From contig NZ_CP109178.1 in assembly GCF_036248255.1 (NCBI RefSeq), positions 62,001 through 126,000 of the forward strand: 64,000 nt of DNA, read 5' to 3'. Below, one piece after another: positions 51,445 through 59,679 of this stretch. Position 1 is the stretch's first letter; each line of letters starts with the position of its first letter. The notes below the pieces were generated by a model. The model was not told the DNA's origin, did no database searches, and worked only from the letters and a program-made list of their open reading frames with translations. Both the position numbers and the translations under genes were made by a program. Source of the DNA: Streptomyces sp. NBC_01717. Its GTDB lineage: Bacteria > Actinomycetota > Actinomycetes > Streptomycetales > Streptomycetaceae.

Positions 51445-53273
51445 CAATGCCGCGTCGTTAAGCCAGCCCGACGGCCGTCAAGGTGGTTGTTTTCCAGGCT
51501 TCCGCGAGGGTGTAGGTCCCGTATCCGACCTTGTGGAGGAGTCCTTCGGCTGCCCACTGGCTCATCTGTGTCGCGAAGCTCCGAGCGTTTTCGATCTTCA
51601 GGATGGTGGCGACCTCCAGGGGGCGCCAGGTCCGCTCGGGGTCGGTGGACAGGAGATGGAAGACGCGGTTTCGATGGCCCGCTCCGGTCGGCCTGAACCC
51701 GCGGACGGCCTTGCGCCTGTCCAGTGGATCGTCGGGTGAGGGCGGCGGTGGGGTGTTTGGTGCGGGACGGAGTAGAACGGTCAGTCCGGTGATGTTGCGG
51801 CTCCTGCGGGGGCGGGGCTCGGTCGGCTGGGTGGGGTAGCGGGAACGGGCGGCCTTGACCGCTCGGGCGCTTGTGCGGGGGCGGCGTGAGGGACGGAGGC
51901 CACCCAGAACAGCAGTGCCGATGGCGCCGATCAGCACGGGGAGAGATGCTCTGCGGAGGTCTCCCGCTCGCGCGCCGGTGAGGATGATCTGCTCGCGGGC
52001 GGTCTCCAACGCGATGGTGAAGCTGGCGCGGTCCGGATCGGTCCCGGGCTGTGACTCCACGGCGTCGACCATAGCGATCCGTAGGACTTGGTAGACGGTC
52101 AGCTGGGCCCACATCTCCTGGTGCAGGCCGGATGGGTCCGAGGACCTCAGCACGGTCCCGTCCAGCATGGTGTGGCGCAGGGAGTAGAAGGCGGACTCGA
52201 CTTCCCAGCGCTCGTGATAGAGGCGGACCAGTGTCTTCGCGGGGTCGCGGTGGTGGTCCAGGAGAGTGGTGGCGATCCGGTATCGGTCATGGACCCGTTC
52301 GCCGCTGCTGGTGGTCATTGTGATCTCCGCGTCGATGATGCGGATCTTCAGGTTGCCGAGCCGGGTCAGGTAGGAGCCGTCGGGGAGAACGGCGAGGACG
52401 GCCGGACGACGGCGGGCCGTCACGCGGATGACGAACTGGGCGCCGGTTTCGGCGGTTTCCGTAAGGAAGCCGTCGGCGTCAAATCCTCGGTCGGCCAGCA
52501 GGAGCATGGTCTTGTTCAGCAGAGGCAGCAGTTGCCGGGCGTAGGTGGTCTCGTACTGGCTGATTGGGCCGAACACCGCACCGATCAGGCCACGCGTCCC
52601 GGTCTCGCACAGTGCCATCAGCCGAAGCGTGGGGTAACCAGCCCACCCCAGGCGCGTCCGGACCTTCCCGAGCCAGGCCCGGTTCCGCTCGTGATCGGGG
52701 ACCTTGACCGCGCTGCACCCGTCGAAGGCGACGGTCCGCCAGGAGCGGTAGCGGACCCCCGCGGTCGTGGGCTGCGCGATCGGGCCAGCAACCATCTCGA
52801 ACAGGGTTTTGAGCGGCGCCGGCCCCAGTCGGCGGCGCAGATCACGAAGGGCCTTCTCGCTGGGCCGATGCGGACCACCCTTCCGGAACCCGGCCGTCAG
52901 CTTGCCCCAGACCCGTAGATAGCCCAGCGACGGGAAGAGTGCCAGGGCGAGCACGAAGTACACCCCGACCCGGGAGGGAAGCCGTCGCAAGCGCCTCTGG
53001 AGCGTACGGGTTTCCTCCAGGACCTCGTCGACGAGCTCGACGGGAAGGTATCGGGTCAGCTCACCCAAGTGCCCCGGATCGAAGACGGACTCGCGCCCGA
53101 GGCCAGGGGATTTGGGCGTGGCGATGGCACACTGGTCGGGCAACGGGACCTCTTCACAGCAGGTAGATCTTGGTCGATCCCCTGCTCTACCCGAGGTCCC
53201 GTTCCCATGTCCGCGCAACACGCGGGGACATCCGTCTTGACGGCCGTCGGGCTGGCTTAACGACGCGGCATTG
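51445..53273 (-). mobile_element. complete IS4-family insertion sequence, 1829 bp
   Basis: The element has perfect 38-bp inverted ends (51445-51482 and 53236-53273; outer end CAATGCCGCGTCGTTAAGCC), a 10-bp target duplication and one intact transposase gene. The transposase stop lies inside one inverted repeat. IS4-family elements typically duplicate about 9-12 bp. It is likely a recent and possibly active insertion, since all parts are intact while the host IS256 gene is decayed. Confidence 0.92.
51458..53143 (-). CDS. IS4-family transposase
   Basis: A 561-residue DDE transposase. An N-terminal IS4 domain (LPVELVDEVLEETRTLQRRL, RLPSRVGVYFVLALALFPSL) precedes the catalytic domain with Asp141 in AFDGCSAVKVPD, Asp218 in LLADRGFDADGF and Glu316 in YHERWEVESAFYSLRH, the Y-R-E signature. 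TTG at 53143 follows GAGG by five bases; the frame upstream belongs to the flanking IS256 gene. It is longer than most relatives: residues about 490-561 add a winged-helix-like tail (HLLSTDPERTWRPLEVATIL). Confidence 0.9.
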   Translation of the reverse strand: MPDQCAIATPKSPGLGRESVFDPGHLGELTRYLPVELVDEVLEETRTLQRRLRRLPSRVGVYFVLALALFPSLGYLRVWGKLTAGFRKGGPHRPSEKALRDLRRRLGPAPLKTLFEMVAGPIAQPTTAGVRYRSWRTVAFDGCSAVKVPDHERNRAWLGKVRTRLGWAGYPTLRLMALCETGTRGLIGAVFGPISQYETTYARQLLPLLNKTMLLLADRGFDADGFLTETAETGAQFVIRVTARRRPAVLAVLPDGSYLTRLGNLKIRIIDAEITMTTSSGERVHDRYRIATTLLDHHRDPAKTLVRLYHERWEVESAFYSLRHTMLDGTVLRSSDPSGLHQEMWAQLTVYQVLRIAMVDAVESQPGTDPDRASFTIALETAREQIILTGARAGDLRRASLPVLIGAIGTAVLGGLRPSRRPRTSARAVKAARSRYPTQPTEPRPRRSRNITGLTVLLRPAPNTPPPPSPDDPLDRRKAVRGFRPTGAGHRNRVFHLLSTDPERTWRPLEVATILKIENARSFATQMSQWAAEGLLHKVGYGTYTLAEAWKTTTLTAVGLA

Positions 53274-53283
53274 GGCGTGACCG
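53274..53283 (+). repeat. 10-bp target duplication, right copy
   Basis: GGCGTGACCG, identical to 51435-51444 on the other side of the IS4-family element. Confidence 0.92.
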
Positions 53284-53404
53284 ACGTCCTCATGCTGGTC
53301 TGCGACGGGCTCAAGGGACTTCCCGACGCGGTCGAGACCGTCTGGCCGCGAACGACCGTCCAAATCACGACCACTACGTGCAGGTCCACTGCGATCTTCG
53401 ATAC

Positions 53405-53670
53405 GGACTCGCACCGCCCTGGAGGCCCTGGGAAGCTTCGACTCGTGGCTCTTCCACGATGCCGGAGACAATCTCGAAGAGTGGGCCCAAGCGCTGACCG
53501 AGCGGGCAGCCTGGACAACGATCCACAGACTCACCGTCGGCCCCGATGAGATCGACCAGGCCACCCGCCTTGCGACAGCCCAGCTCAACGCCCGAGCCCG
53601 CCCCTGGATCTGGGGCAGACCCACCCCACCCACCCGCCGCTTACGCCACCGCTATGTGTACTGCCTTTGA
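53405..53670 (+). pseudogene. transposase C-terminal fragment
   Basis: One frame reads ALEALGSFDSWLFHDAGDNL, EEWAQALTERAAWTTIHRLT, QATRLATAQLNARARPWIWG and ends PTRRLRHRYVYCL with TGA at 53668. NARARPW.WG..PPTR.LR.RYVY resembles the tail of a DDE transposase, perhaps of the IS630 group. It follows the cut IS256 end directly. Confidence 0.45.
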
Positions 53671-53828
53671 GGAACTCAGCACTGGGATCAGACACCATCT
53701 GATGCCTCGGCAGCTGTTCCCTGCCGGACCAGCGGGTGCCGTTCTCGGAAGTCGGAAGTGCTCACGATGGTGACCGCGGAGCTTGGGCTACGGTCCCGCA
53801 GGGTGTGAGCCTTCAGCGGTGAGGCTGA

Positions 53829-53958
53829 TCAGGCCGAGTGCGTGACCTGGGCGTCCGCGGACTGGCTCAGACCGAGTGTGTCGGCCGGGCCAAGAAACCC
53901 CCGGTGTCCGAGACCGCCACCAGGACGCGCAGTTCCTGCGGGGCGAGATCGGAGTCGG
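53829..53958 (-). pseudogene. LysR-family regulator, N-terminal scrap
   Basis: SDLAPQELRVLVAVSDTGGF leads, after a one-base shift, into LGPADTLGLSQSA and then a stop at 53829. LSQSA at the end of the first DNA-binding helices is characteristic of LysR regulators. Only about 40 codons remain. Confidence 0.5.
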
Positions 53959-54145
53959 TCGTGCGGTCCACCGGGCGCTCACCGAGGCGAGGTCCTTGGG
54001 CCGAGGCGCGCGAGAGCTTCCGCGGAGTGGCCTCGTGGGCGTCCTCGGGTATCAGCTTGAGGCTCTTTCGCTCAGGAACAGGCCTGGGCGCCGGCACGGG
54101 TACCTGTGGCCAGGAGACGGTCAGGCGCCCCTGGCTCGCAGGTGG

Positions 54146-54802
54146 TCAGATGGCCGCCTTGGCGGCGGTGATCTTGGTGATGTCTTCGGCCTGCTGGCGT
54201 GCCCGGGCGTGCGCGTTCTCCAGGGAGGCCTGGTGCAGGGGCAGCAGGTGCCTGAGTGGCTCCATGGTGAGCGCGTAGGTCAGCTCGGGCGTGATGGTGC
54301 GGACATCCAGGGCCATCAGGTTCGGGTCGCCAAGGATGGTCTCCAGGGCGGGGACGAGGAAGTCCTTGCCGTGTTGGGGAGAGCCGGGGCCGTAGCCGCC
54401 GCCACGGGCGGAGACGATGACGGCGGGACGGCCCGCAGTGGCGGTGGCGTCGCCCAAGCCTATGCTCCGACCGACGATCATGATGTGGTCCAGCCACGCC
54501 TTGAAGACCGAGGGCATTGAGTAGTTGTACACCGGCACGGCGAACAGGTAAGCGCTCGCGCCGAGGAACTCCTCAGCCAGTTCGTCCTGCAGGACGGCTG
54601 CGGCCTTCTGCTCAGGGGTGTGCTGGTCGGCAGGTGTGGTGCGGGCGGTGATGCCGGCCGCGTCCAGGTGACCGATGGGATTGAGTGCGAGGTCGCGGCG
54701 GACGACATCGCCGCTCCAGGCACCGGTGAAGGAATCGGCGACCTGTCGGGAGAAGGAGGCATCGCTAGAGGCAGAGGAGTCGATGCGCAGCAAGTAGGAC
54801 AT
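54146..54802 (-). CDS. azoR: FMN-dependent NADH-azoreductase
   Basis: A 218-residue flavodoxin-fold quinone/azo reductase. Visible are the N-terminal FMN phosphate-binding MSYLLRIDSSASSDASFSRQ, the FMN-contact VPVYNYSMPSVFKAWLDHI and the VIVSARGGGYGPG loop. It reduces quinones and azo compounds with NADH in the cytoplasm. Length is normal (about 200-215). It shares orientation with the DsbA-like gene upstream, but a likely terminator lies in the 111-bp gap, so separate transcription is probable. Confidence 0.93.
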   Translation of the reverse strand: MSYLLRIDSSASSDASFSRQVADSFTGAWSGDVVRRDLALNPIGHLDAAGITARTTPADQHTPEQKAAAVLQDELAEEFLGASAYLFAVPVYNYSMPSVFKAWLDHIMIVGRSIGLGDATATAGRPAVIVSARGGGYGPGSPQHGKDFLVPALETILGDPNLMALDVRTITPELTYALTMEPLRHLLPLHQASLENAHARARQQAEDITKITAAKAAI

Positions 54803-54860
54803 GGTGATGGTTCTTTCGTGTCGTTACGGGGCCCTCGCCTGGCAGCGGCGGGGATGCGGG

Positions 54861-54884
54861 CCCGCCCGCTCGCGCGGGACGGGT
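54861..54884 (-). terminator. GC-rich hairpin after the DsbA-like gene
   Basis: CCCGCCCGC pairs with GCGGGACGGG around a short loop with one bulged A. It lies 30 bp past the stop of the DsbA-like gene, upstream of the azoreductase start. Confidence 0.45.
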
Positions 54885-54913
54885 CGTCAAGGGGTCCGAC
54901 TCTGGTCACGCGA

Positions 54914-55612
54914 TCAGCTGGCGCAGCCGCCACCGACTCGGCATTGATCACCCTCGCCAAAGGGCATGCTCAGCACGGGCCGGGTCTCCGCCCATACACG
55001 ATCCATGGTGCGGACGAGCGCGGGCGTGTCGACTCCTCCTGCGATGCCGTACTTTCCGTCGATCACGATGAACGGCGTGCCGTGCGCGCCCATCTGCTGG
55101 GCGCGCACCTGCTCGTCCTCGACCTGGCGCCGGTAGTGACGGGACTCGAGCACAGCACGGGCCTCATCCTGATCCAGGCCGATCTCGCCGGCGAATTCGA
55201 CCAGCTGCTTCACCGTCCAGAGCTGCCGGTTGGTGCCGAAGTGAGCCTTGAACATGCCGACCCACGCCTCGTGGTGTTTGCCCTGGTCGGTGGCGTAGGC
55301 AAGCAGCTCGTGTGTCCGATCGGTCGGCCCGAGCGTGCGGTCGATCGCGTGGTAGTCGCCGAAGCCTTCGGCTTCGGCCGAGATCTCGACCGGTCGCAGG
55401 ATCGCCTCCATCCGGGCGACCGTCATGCCCGCGTCGCGGCTGAGCTGGGTCTGGGTGATGCCCTCGGGCGGTATCCCCGGGTGGACCTGGAAGGAGCGGT
55501 GGATCAGCTCCACCTCGTCGCCGTGGTCGAACTCGGCCACCGCGTTCCGGAGCCGGTGCTGAGTGACCCCGCAGATCGGGCAGACGATGTCCGACCACAT
55601 CTCGATACGCAT
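54914..55612 (-). CDS. DsbA-family oxidoreductase (FrnE-like)
   Basis: A 232-residue thioredoxin-fold protein with the catalytic CPIC in MRIEMWSDIVCPICGVTQHR. The inserted helical domain carries HRSFQVHPGIPPEGITQTQ, and the cis-Pro loop is GAHGTPFIVIDGKYGIAGG. There is no signal peptide, as in the cytoplasmic FrnE group. ATG 55612 fits the family start; the longer upstream frame runs through the HxlR gene region on the opposite strand. The divergent HxlR regulator, 94 bp away, probably responds to thiol or electrophile stress. Confidence 0.92.
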   Translation of the reverse strand: MRIEMWSDIVCPICGVTQHRLRNAVAEFDHGDEVELIHRSFQVHPGIPPEGITQTQLSRDAGMTVARMEAILRPVEISAEAEGFGDYHAIDRTLGPTDRTHELLAYATDQGKHHEAWVGMFKAHFGTNRQLWTVKQLVEFAGEIGLDQDEARAVLESRHYRRQVEDEQVRAQQMGAHGTPFIVIDGKYGIAGGVDTPALVRTMDRVWAETRPVLSMPFGEGDQCRVGGGCAS

Positions 55613-55643
55613 GCGCGTTCTCCTCTCACAATTTGTGTGTAGC

Positions 55644-55692
55644 CACATCATGTGTGAGTATCGAGATCGGTACAAAATGCACATCAATGTGC
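55644..55692. promoter_or_regulatory. two CACAT-type palindromes between dsbA-like and hxlR-like genes
   Basis: CACATCATGTG (55644-55654) and GCACATCAATGTGC (55679-55692) share the half-site CACAT/ATGTG, and their centres are 36-37 bp apart. They lie in the 94-bp divergent gap and are good candidates for HxlR binding sites controlling both genes. Confidence 0.6.
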
Positions 55693-55706
55693 GTGAAGGA
55701 GGCCTC

Positions 55707-56126
55707 GTGGCAGGTGTACGTTCCGCGGTCCGGCGGGTGCCCGGACCCTGCTCACACTGGGACGACCACGAGGCGGACTTCATCCGCCATGTTCTCGACC
55801 GCGTCGGGGACAAATGGAGCGTTCTCGTTGTCGGCACCCTCGATGCCGGCGCGTTGCGTTACTCCGAGCTCTCCCACGCGATCCCCGGGATCTCGCAGCG
55901 GATGCTCACCCTCACTCTGCAACAACTGGCGCAGGACGGGATCGTGTCGCGCACCGCCTATCCCGAGGTCCCGCCTCGTGTCGAGTACGAGCTCACACCC
56001 CTCGGCCGCAGCCTGCTGCGGGTGGTACTCGACCTGGCAGCCTGGGCGGTGGACAACCACAAGGAGATCCACCACAATCGCACGGTATTTGCCGAAGGTT
56101 TGGTCTCTGCGGCAGGCAAGGGCTGA
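55707..56126 (+). CDS. HxlR-family transcriptional regulator
   Basis: A 139-residue winged-helix regulator. Family signatures are HVLDRVGDKWSVLVVGTLDA, LRYSELSHAIPGISQRMLT and PPRVEYELTPLGRSLLRVV. GTG at 55707 follows AAGGAGG by five bases and is preferred over upstream in-frame codons. A Cys near the N-terminus (GPCSHWDDH) is positioned as in redox-sensing HxlR proteins. It is divergent from the DsbA-like oxidoreductase, its likely target. Confidence 0.93.
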   Translation: MAGVRSAVRRVPGPCSHWDDHEADFIRHVLDRVGDKWSVLVVGTLDAGALRYSELSHAIPGISQRMLTLTLQQLAQDGIVSRTAYPEVPPRVEYELTPLGRSLLRVVLDLAAWAVDNHKEIHHNRTVFAEGLVSAAGKG

Positions 56127-56191
56127 ACCTCGACGCCCGATGAACGCACACGGAGCGGTTCTACCGTAGCCATACTCTGCAGGTGAGGCGC

Positions 56192-56262
56192 TCAGTCCGT
56201 CAGAGGTGGGTAATCGGTGTATCCGGTGGCACTGCCGGAGTAGAAGAAGTGCACGAGACCGT
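56192..56262 (-). pseudogene. possible old-yellow-enzyme C-terminal scrap
   Basis: The frame ending at TGA 56192 reads HFFYSGSATGYTDYPPLTD. The FY.G...GYTDYP ending is typical of alkene reductases of the old-yellow-enzyme family. Upstream sequence on this strand (ASRFAVDADGTHIGRGYRDR) is not recognised. Confidence 0.35.
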
Positions 56263-56500
56263 GCGCGCCCGCTCCAGCAGTCCGGCGGGCAGACGCAGCT
56301 CTGGGCCAGCGCCTCGGTAGCCGCGGCCCGGTCCCGGTATCCGCGCCCGATGTGCGTTCCGTCGGCGTCCACCGCGAAGCGGCTGGCGCCAGCGTGGTTG
56401 GCGTGCAGGATCAGATGCTCGGCGCAGCGGCACGGGGTGGGGCCGGTGCCGAATGGAGTTGTTCGACTGGGCTGCCGACCCTGCCCCTGCCGAAAACCTC

Positions 56501-56519
56501 AGAAGCTGTTGTCTTTCCG
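56501..56519 (+). repeat. 19-bp terminal inverted repeat, left
   Basis: AGAAGCTGTTGTCTTTCCG occurs here and as its exact reverse complement at 60464-60482. The two define a 3982-bp segment holding a helix-turn-helix gene, the nested IS5/IS110 elements and a uridine-kinase-like gene. Confidence 0.85.
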
Positions 56520-56616
56520 TACGTGATCGGTAGGTTTCCGCTGGTCAGGCATAATGTCCGGGATCCTGTGGCAGGGATGGCGTGTCGTGTTGTCCCGGCT
56601 TGGAAGGGTGCTGTCG

Positions 56617-57189
56617 ATGCCGTCGGTGATGGGGCTGTTGGAGGACGAGGAGCGTGCCGCCCGGCAGCGGGTGGAGGTATTGCGCGAGCAGACCGACCGT
56701 CTGCTTGCCGAGCTGCATGAGGCGGAGACCGACTGGCAGGAACTGGTGATCTCGCAGCGGCGGGTCAGTGGGGTGCTGGCCGGGCAATATCCAACGGAAG
56801 GCTCGGAGTTGGCTGCGCCTGTGGTCTCCGTCGCTGAGCCGGGGGTGTCCGACCCGGCCGTGGCGGCGGAAGGGAGGTCGGCGAAGCCAGTGGTGGCGGC
56901 GCGGCCGGGATCGATCGTGCCGCGGTAGCGGGCGGGTTTCGACGTTCGTGCGCTGGCGGTGGAGCATCAGCGGATCCTGGCGGTGCTTGCCGAGGCGAGG
57001 AGTGCAGGCCAAGAACCCATGGCCTGCAAGGAGATCGCGCAGGCGATGGGGATCGAGCTGACGCCTTCGAAGATCGAGGGGGTGGTGCGCTCGCGGGCCC
57101 GTCGGCTGGCGGAGCGGGGCTGGCTGCAGCGCACGCAGTCGGGGAAGTTCAGGCTCGCGGACGGGCCAGCTGCCGCGTCATCAGCCTGA
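56617..57189 (+). pseudogene. helix-turn-helix protein split by an in-frame TAG
   Basis: ATG 56617 starts a coiled-coil-like region (LLEDEERAARQRVEVLREQT, DRLLAELHEAETDWQELVIS). After RPGSIVPR a TAG (56926-56928) interrupts, but the same frame continues RAGFDVRALAVEHQRILAVL, ACKEIAQAMGIELTPSKIEG and RARRLAERGWLQRTQSGKFR, a winged-helix-like domain. In related proteins as I recall them a Trp stands at this position, so TGG to TAG is likely. Two separate small proteins (104 residues, and one from GTG 56959) are an alternative. The end overlaps the IS5 transposase 3' end by 41 bp. Confidence 0.65.
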
Positions 57190-57634
57190 TCATCGACCAG
57201 TGGACCATCGCTTCGGCGGTGTCGCAGCGGCTCTCGTAGTCCCGGGCGAGCCGACGGGAGTTGAGCAGCCATCCCAGAGTGCGCTCCACCATCCATCGTC
57301 TTGGCAACACCACGAACCCCTCCATGTCGTCGGTGCGCTTGACGATCTGCAACGTGAGCTGGAGTTTCCTCTTCGCCCAGGAGACGAGCTCGCCGGTGTA
57401 TCCGCCGTCGGCCCATACCAGGCTGATCTTCGTGAACCGTGTCCGCAGGCGGGGCAGGAGCAGTCGGGCCGCGTCCCGGTCGGTGACACTGGCCGCGGTC
57501 ACCCTCACCACCAGGAGCAGGCCGAGGCAATCGGTGACGACGTGCCGCTTCCGGCCGTTGATCTTCTTGCCGCCGTCGTAGCCGCGTGACGCAGCCGCAA
57601 CAGTCGCCGCCCCCTTCACCTCCTAATGACGTTG

Positions 57635-58825
57635 TCAAGCCGCGACTGTGACAGGGAGTTCGCTTTGGAAGCACCGTCCGTCACGAATCAAGGCCCACAG
57701 CACGTTGACCCGTCGCCGGGCCAGTGCGAGGACGGCCTGGGTGTGCCGCTTGCCCTCGGCGCGCTTGCGTTCGTAGTAGCGGCGGGACGCGTCGCAGCTG
57801 CGGATGCTGATGAGCGCGGAGGTGTAGAAGACGCGTTGCAGGCCGCGGTGGTAGCGCCGGGGGCGGTGCAGGTTGCCGATGACGTTGCCCGAGTCGCGGG
57901 GCACTGGGGCGACTCCGGCAAGGCTGGCCAGGCGGTCGGCCGTGCCGTAGCGGCTCATGTCGCCGGCGGTGGCGGCGAGGAACTCGGCGCCCAGCAGCGG
58001 GCCGATGCCAGGCATGCTGGAGATCACTTCGGCGAGTTCGTGCTCGCGAAACCGGGTCGCAATGAGCTTGTCGATCTCGGTGATCTGCTCGTTGAGACTC
58101 ATCACCTCCTTCGCCAGGGTGTGGATCACCTGAGCGGTGATCTTCTCCCCGGGGACGGCGGTGTGCTGGCGCTCGGCCGCCTCGACGGCGGTTTCGGCGA
58201 GGACTTCGGCCCCGCGGACGGAGCGGTTGCGCAGCCAGGTCTCCAGCCGCTTGCGGCCGGTGCGGCGCAGGGCGCCCGGGGTCTGGTAACCGGTCAGCAG
58301 GACCAGCGGGCCGACGTTCCCCAGGTCCAGGACTCGCTCCAACGCCGGGAAGATGCCGGTGAGTTGCCCGCGCAGGCGGTTGATGCGGCGGGTGCGGTCG
58401 GCATTGATGTCGGCCCGGCGGTTGGTGAGGACCCGCAGCTCGATGGCGTGCTCGTCGTCCGGGCGCAGGACGGTCAGGTCCCGGCGCATCCGGGCCTGGT
58501 CGGCAATGACGGTGGCGTCCTTGGCGTCGGTTTTGCCGGTGCCCCGGTAGCCGGCGGATGCCCGGTTGACCGCGAGGCCGGGGATGTAGAGCAGCTGCTG
58601 TCCGTGGTTGAGCAGCACACTGATCAGCAAGGTGGCCATACCGTCGGCGACATCGACCGCCCACACGGCGTCCTCGTCGATGGCCAGCACGTCGGCGAGC
58701 AGGGCCAGCAGTTCCGGCTCGTCGTTCAACACGCGGCGCGACAGCAGCCGCGTGCCCTCGGCATTCAGGACCACGCAGTGGTGATGGGTCTTGCCGATGT
58801 CCACGCCTGCCCATATCTGGGGCAC
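57635..58825 (-). CDS. IS110-family (DEDD) transposase
   Basis: A 396-residue recombinase of the IS110 family. The RuvC-like DEDD domain starts WAGVDIGKTHHHCVVL and continues AVDVADGMATLLI and KTDAKDATVIADQARM; the C-terminal Tnp20 domain shows ISSMPGIGPLLGAEFLAAT and LASLAGVAPVPRDSGN, where the catalytic Ser of this family lies. The length is normal and no lesion is seen, so it may be active. IS110 enzymes are guided by a bridge RNA encoded in the element. Confidence 0.94.
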   Translation of the reverse strand: MPQIWAGVDIGKTHHHCVVLNAEGTRLLSRRVLNDEPELLALLADVLAIDEDAVWAVDVADGMATLLISVLLNHGQQLLYIPGLAVNRASAGYRGTGKTDAKDATVIADQARMRRDLTVLRPDDEHAIELRVLTNRRADINADRTRRINRLRGQLTGIFPALERVLDLGNVGPLVLLTGYQTPGALRRTGRKRLETWLRNRSVRGAEVLAETAVEAAERQHTAVPGEKITAQVIHTLAKEVMSLNEQITEIDKLIATRFREHELAEVISSMPGIGPLLGAEFLAATAGDMSRYGTADRLASLAGVAPVPRDSGNVIGNLHRPRRYHRGLQRVFYTSALISIRSCDASRRYYERKRAEGKRHTQAVLALARRRVNVLWALIRDGRCFQSELPVTVAA

Positions 58826-58859
58826 GGGTTCCTCCGGTTCCGTCGGTGTGCGCTGTTTT

Positions 58860-59064
58860 CCCGAACGACCTCGCCAGCGTGGTCCTACTCAGCGGTACAC
58901 CCGCAGGTGCCCGCAGCTCCTAATCAGCGGCCGAGTCGTCGTGAGACACCCGGCGGCCAGGTGACGGGAACCATCGAGGGCAACCAACTGAAAGCCATAC
59001 CCGGTGTCTCTGGGCCTCTGGACCTTACGACGGCCCGTCCAACCCACCAACAACGTAGGACCGA
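58860..59064 (-). ncRNA. candidate IS110 bridge RNA region
   Basis: IS110-group elements carry their guide (bridge) RNA in the non-coding stretch before the transposase. Here 239 bp upstream of the transposase start lacks a gene. An 8-bp inverted repeat, GAGACACC (58943-58950) and GGTGTCTC (59003-59010), encloses 52 nt and could form a main stem-loop. The RNA itself is inferred from family knowledge; its limits and guide loops were not determined. Confidence 0.5.
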
Positions 59065-59666
59065 CTGAGAGTCGATGATTCCGGCCGTCGGTTCCGGCGA
59101 GCGCCCCTCCTCCTCTCTGACCTTGCCGCGGAGACGGTCGTGGAGTTCGGCGATGAGTCCGCGCTCGCGCCAGCGTCGCAGAAAGGCGTAGACCCGGTCC
59201 CAGGGCGGGAAGTCGGCCGGCATCGCCCGCCACTTGATGCCGTTGTCGACGACGTAGAAGATCGCGTCGATCATCTGACGGTGGCAGTACGCCTCGGGTT
59301 GCCCGCCCCGGCCCTCCAGCCAGGCCGGGACTGGCAACGCGTCCCGGACCTCGCCCCACTCGGCGTCCGCCATGTCCGTGCCGTACGCCCGAACCCGGTC
59401 CGGATGATCGGCCGCATTCCCGAACCGATGCGCGAGACAGTCGCACACCGACGGCATCGAGTTGAACTCGACCGGCGACACAGCGTAGAACTGTGACAAC
59501 AGGGCCTCCTGGGCGGGTACTTGGGCGTCAGCAACCCTCGTACTGCACCGGAGGCCCTGCCTTCATGCGCCCGCCAGCGAAGATCACCCGGCCCGGCCCG
59601 ACATTTCGATCACAGTCGCACTCTTGATCGATAGAGATACAGGCGCTTACTGACGCCAGCAGATTG

Positions 59667-59672
59667 TAGGAT
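59667..59672 (+). promoter_or_regulatory. -10 box of a probable leaderless promoter
   Basis: TAGGAT lies seven bases before the GTG start of the kinase gene, and no ribosome site is present. This spacing is characteristic of leaderless actinobacterial transcripts that begin at the start codon. Confidence 0.55.
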
Positions 59673-59679
59673 CCGCAGG

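Larger units (their letters stand above)
50705..53365 (+). pseudogene. IS256-family transposase, frameshifted and split by an IS4 element
   Basis: The N-terminus LDDQLIDELVGRAQAGPLQL loses some bases near 50863; ESALEGEITDHLGYDKHDPA and GRNGGNSRNGTRGKT follow in another frame. Extra bases near 51125 and 51152 shift it again, then YPVIFIDAIHVKIRDGAVAN supplies the first catalytic Asp. At 51444 the gene is interrupted by an IS4-family element and resumes at 53274 with TDVLMLVCDGLKGLPDAVET, ending after about 30 codons. The glutamate-bearing C-terminus is absent. A likely element start with terminal-repeat-like GGGACTGTAAATC lies near 50656. Confidence 0.9.
57621..59064 (-). mobile_element. IS110-family insertion sequence
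   Basis: About 1.44 kb inserted between GACTCTCAGTC and GGTGAAGGGG of the IS5 transposase gene. The ends have no inverted repeats and at most a 3-bp GGT shared with the target, as usual for IS110. It contains one DEDD transposase gene and a 239-bp non-coding region upstream of it. Exact ends are uncertain by a few bases. Confidence 0.85.
57149..59499 (-). pseudogene. IS5-family transposase split by an IS110 element
   Basis: The N-terminal half (59499-59067) reads MADAEWGEVRDALPVPAWLE, QMIDAIFYVVDNGIKWRAMP and AGIIDSQSV with the first catalytic Asp. It then breaks off, and the partner half appears at 57619-57149: KGAATVAAASRGYDGGKKIN, VWADGGYTGELVSWAKRKL (second Asp) and RRWMVERTLGWLLNSRRLAR (Glu). 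Joining GIIDSQSV to KGAATV restores a normal transposase of about 275 residues. All three DDE residues remain, so the break is the only obvious lesion. Confidence 0.9.

Noticed and set aside
56200..56433. Minus-strand 77-codon frame before the 19-bp repeat as a gene
   Set aside because: Arg/Pro-rich translation with no ribosome site; a neighbouring frame better explains the region as a reductase-like scrap.
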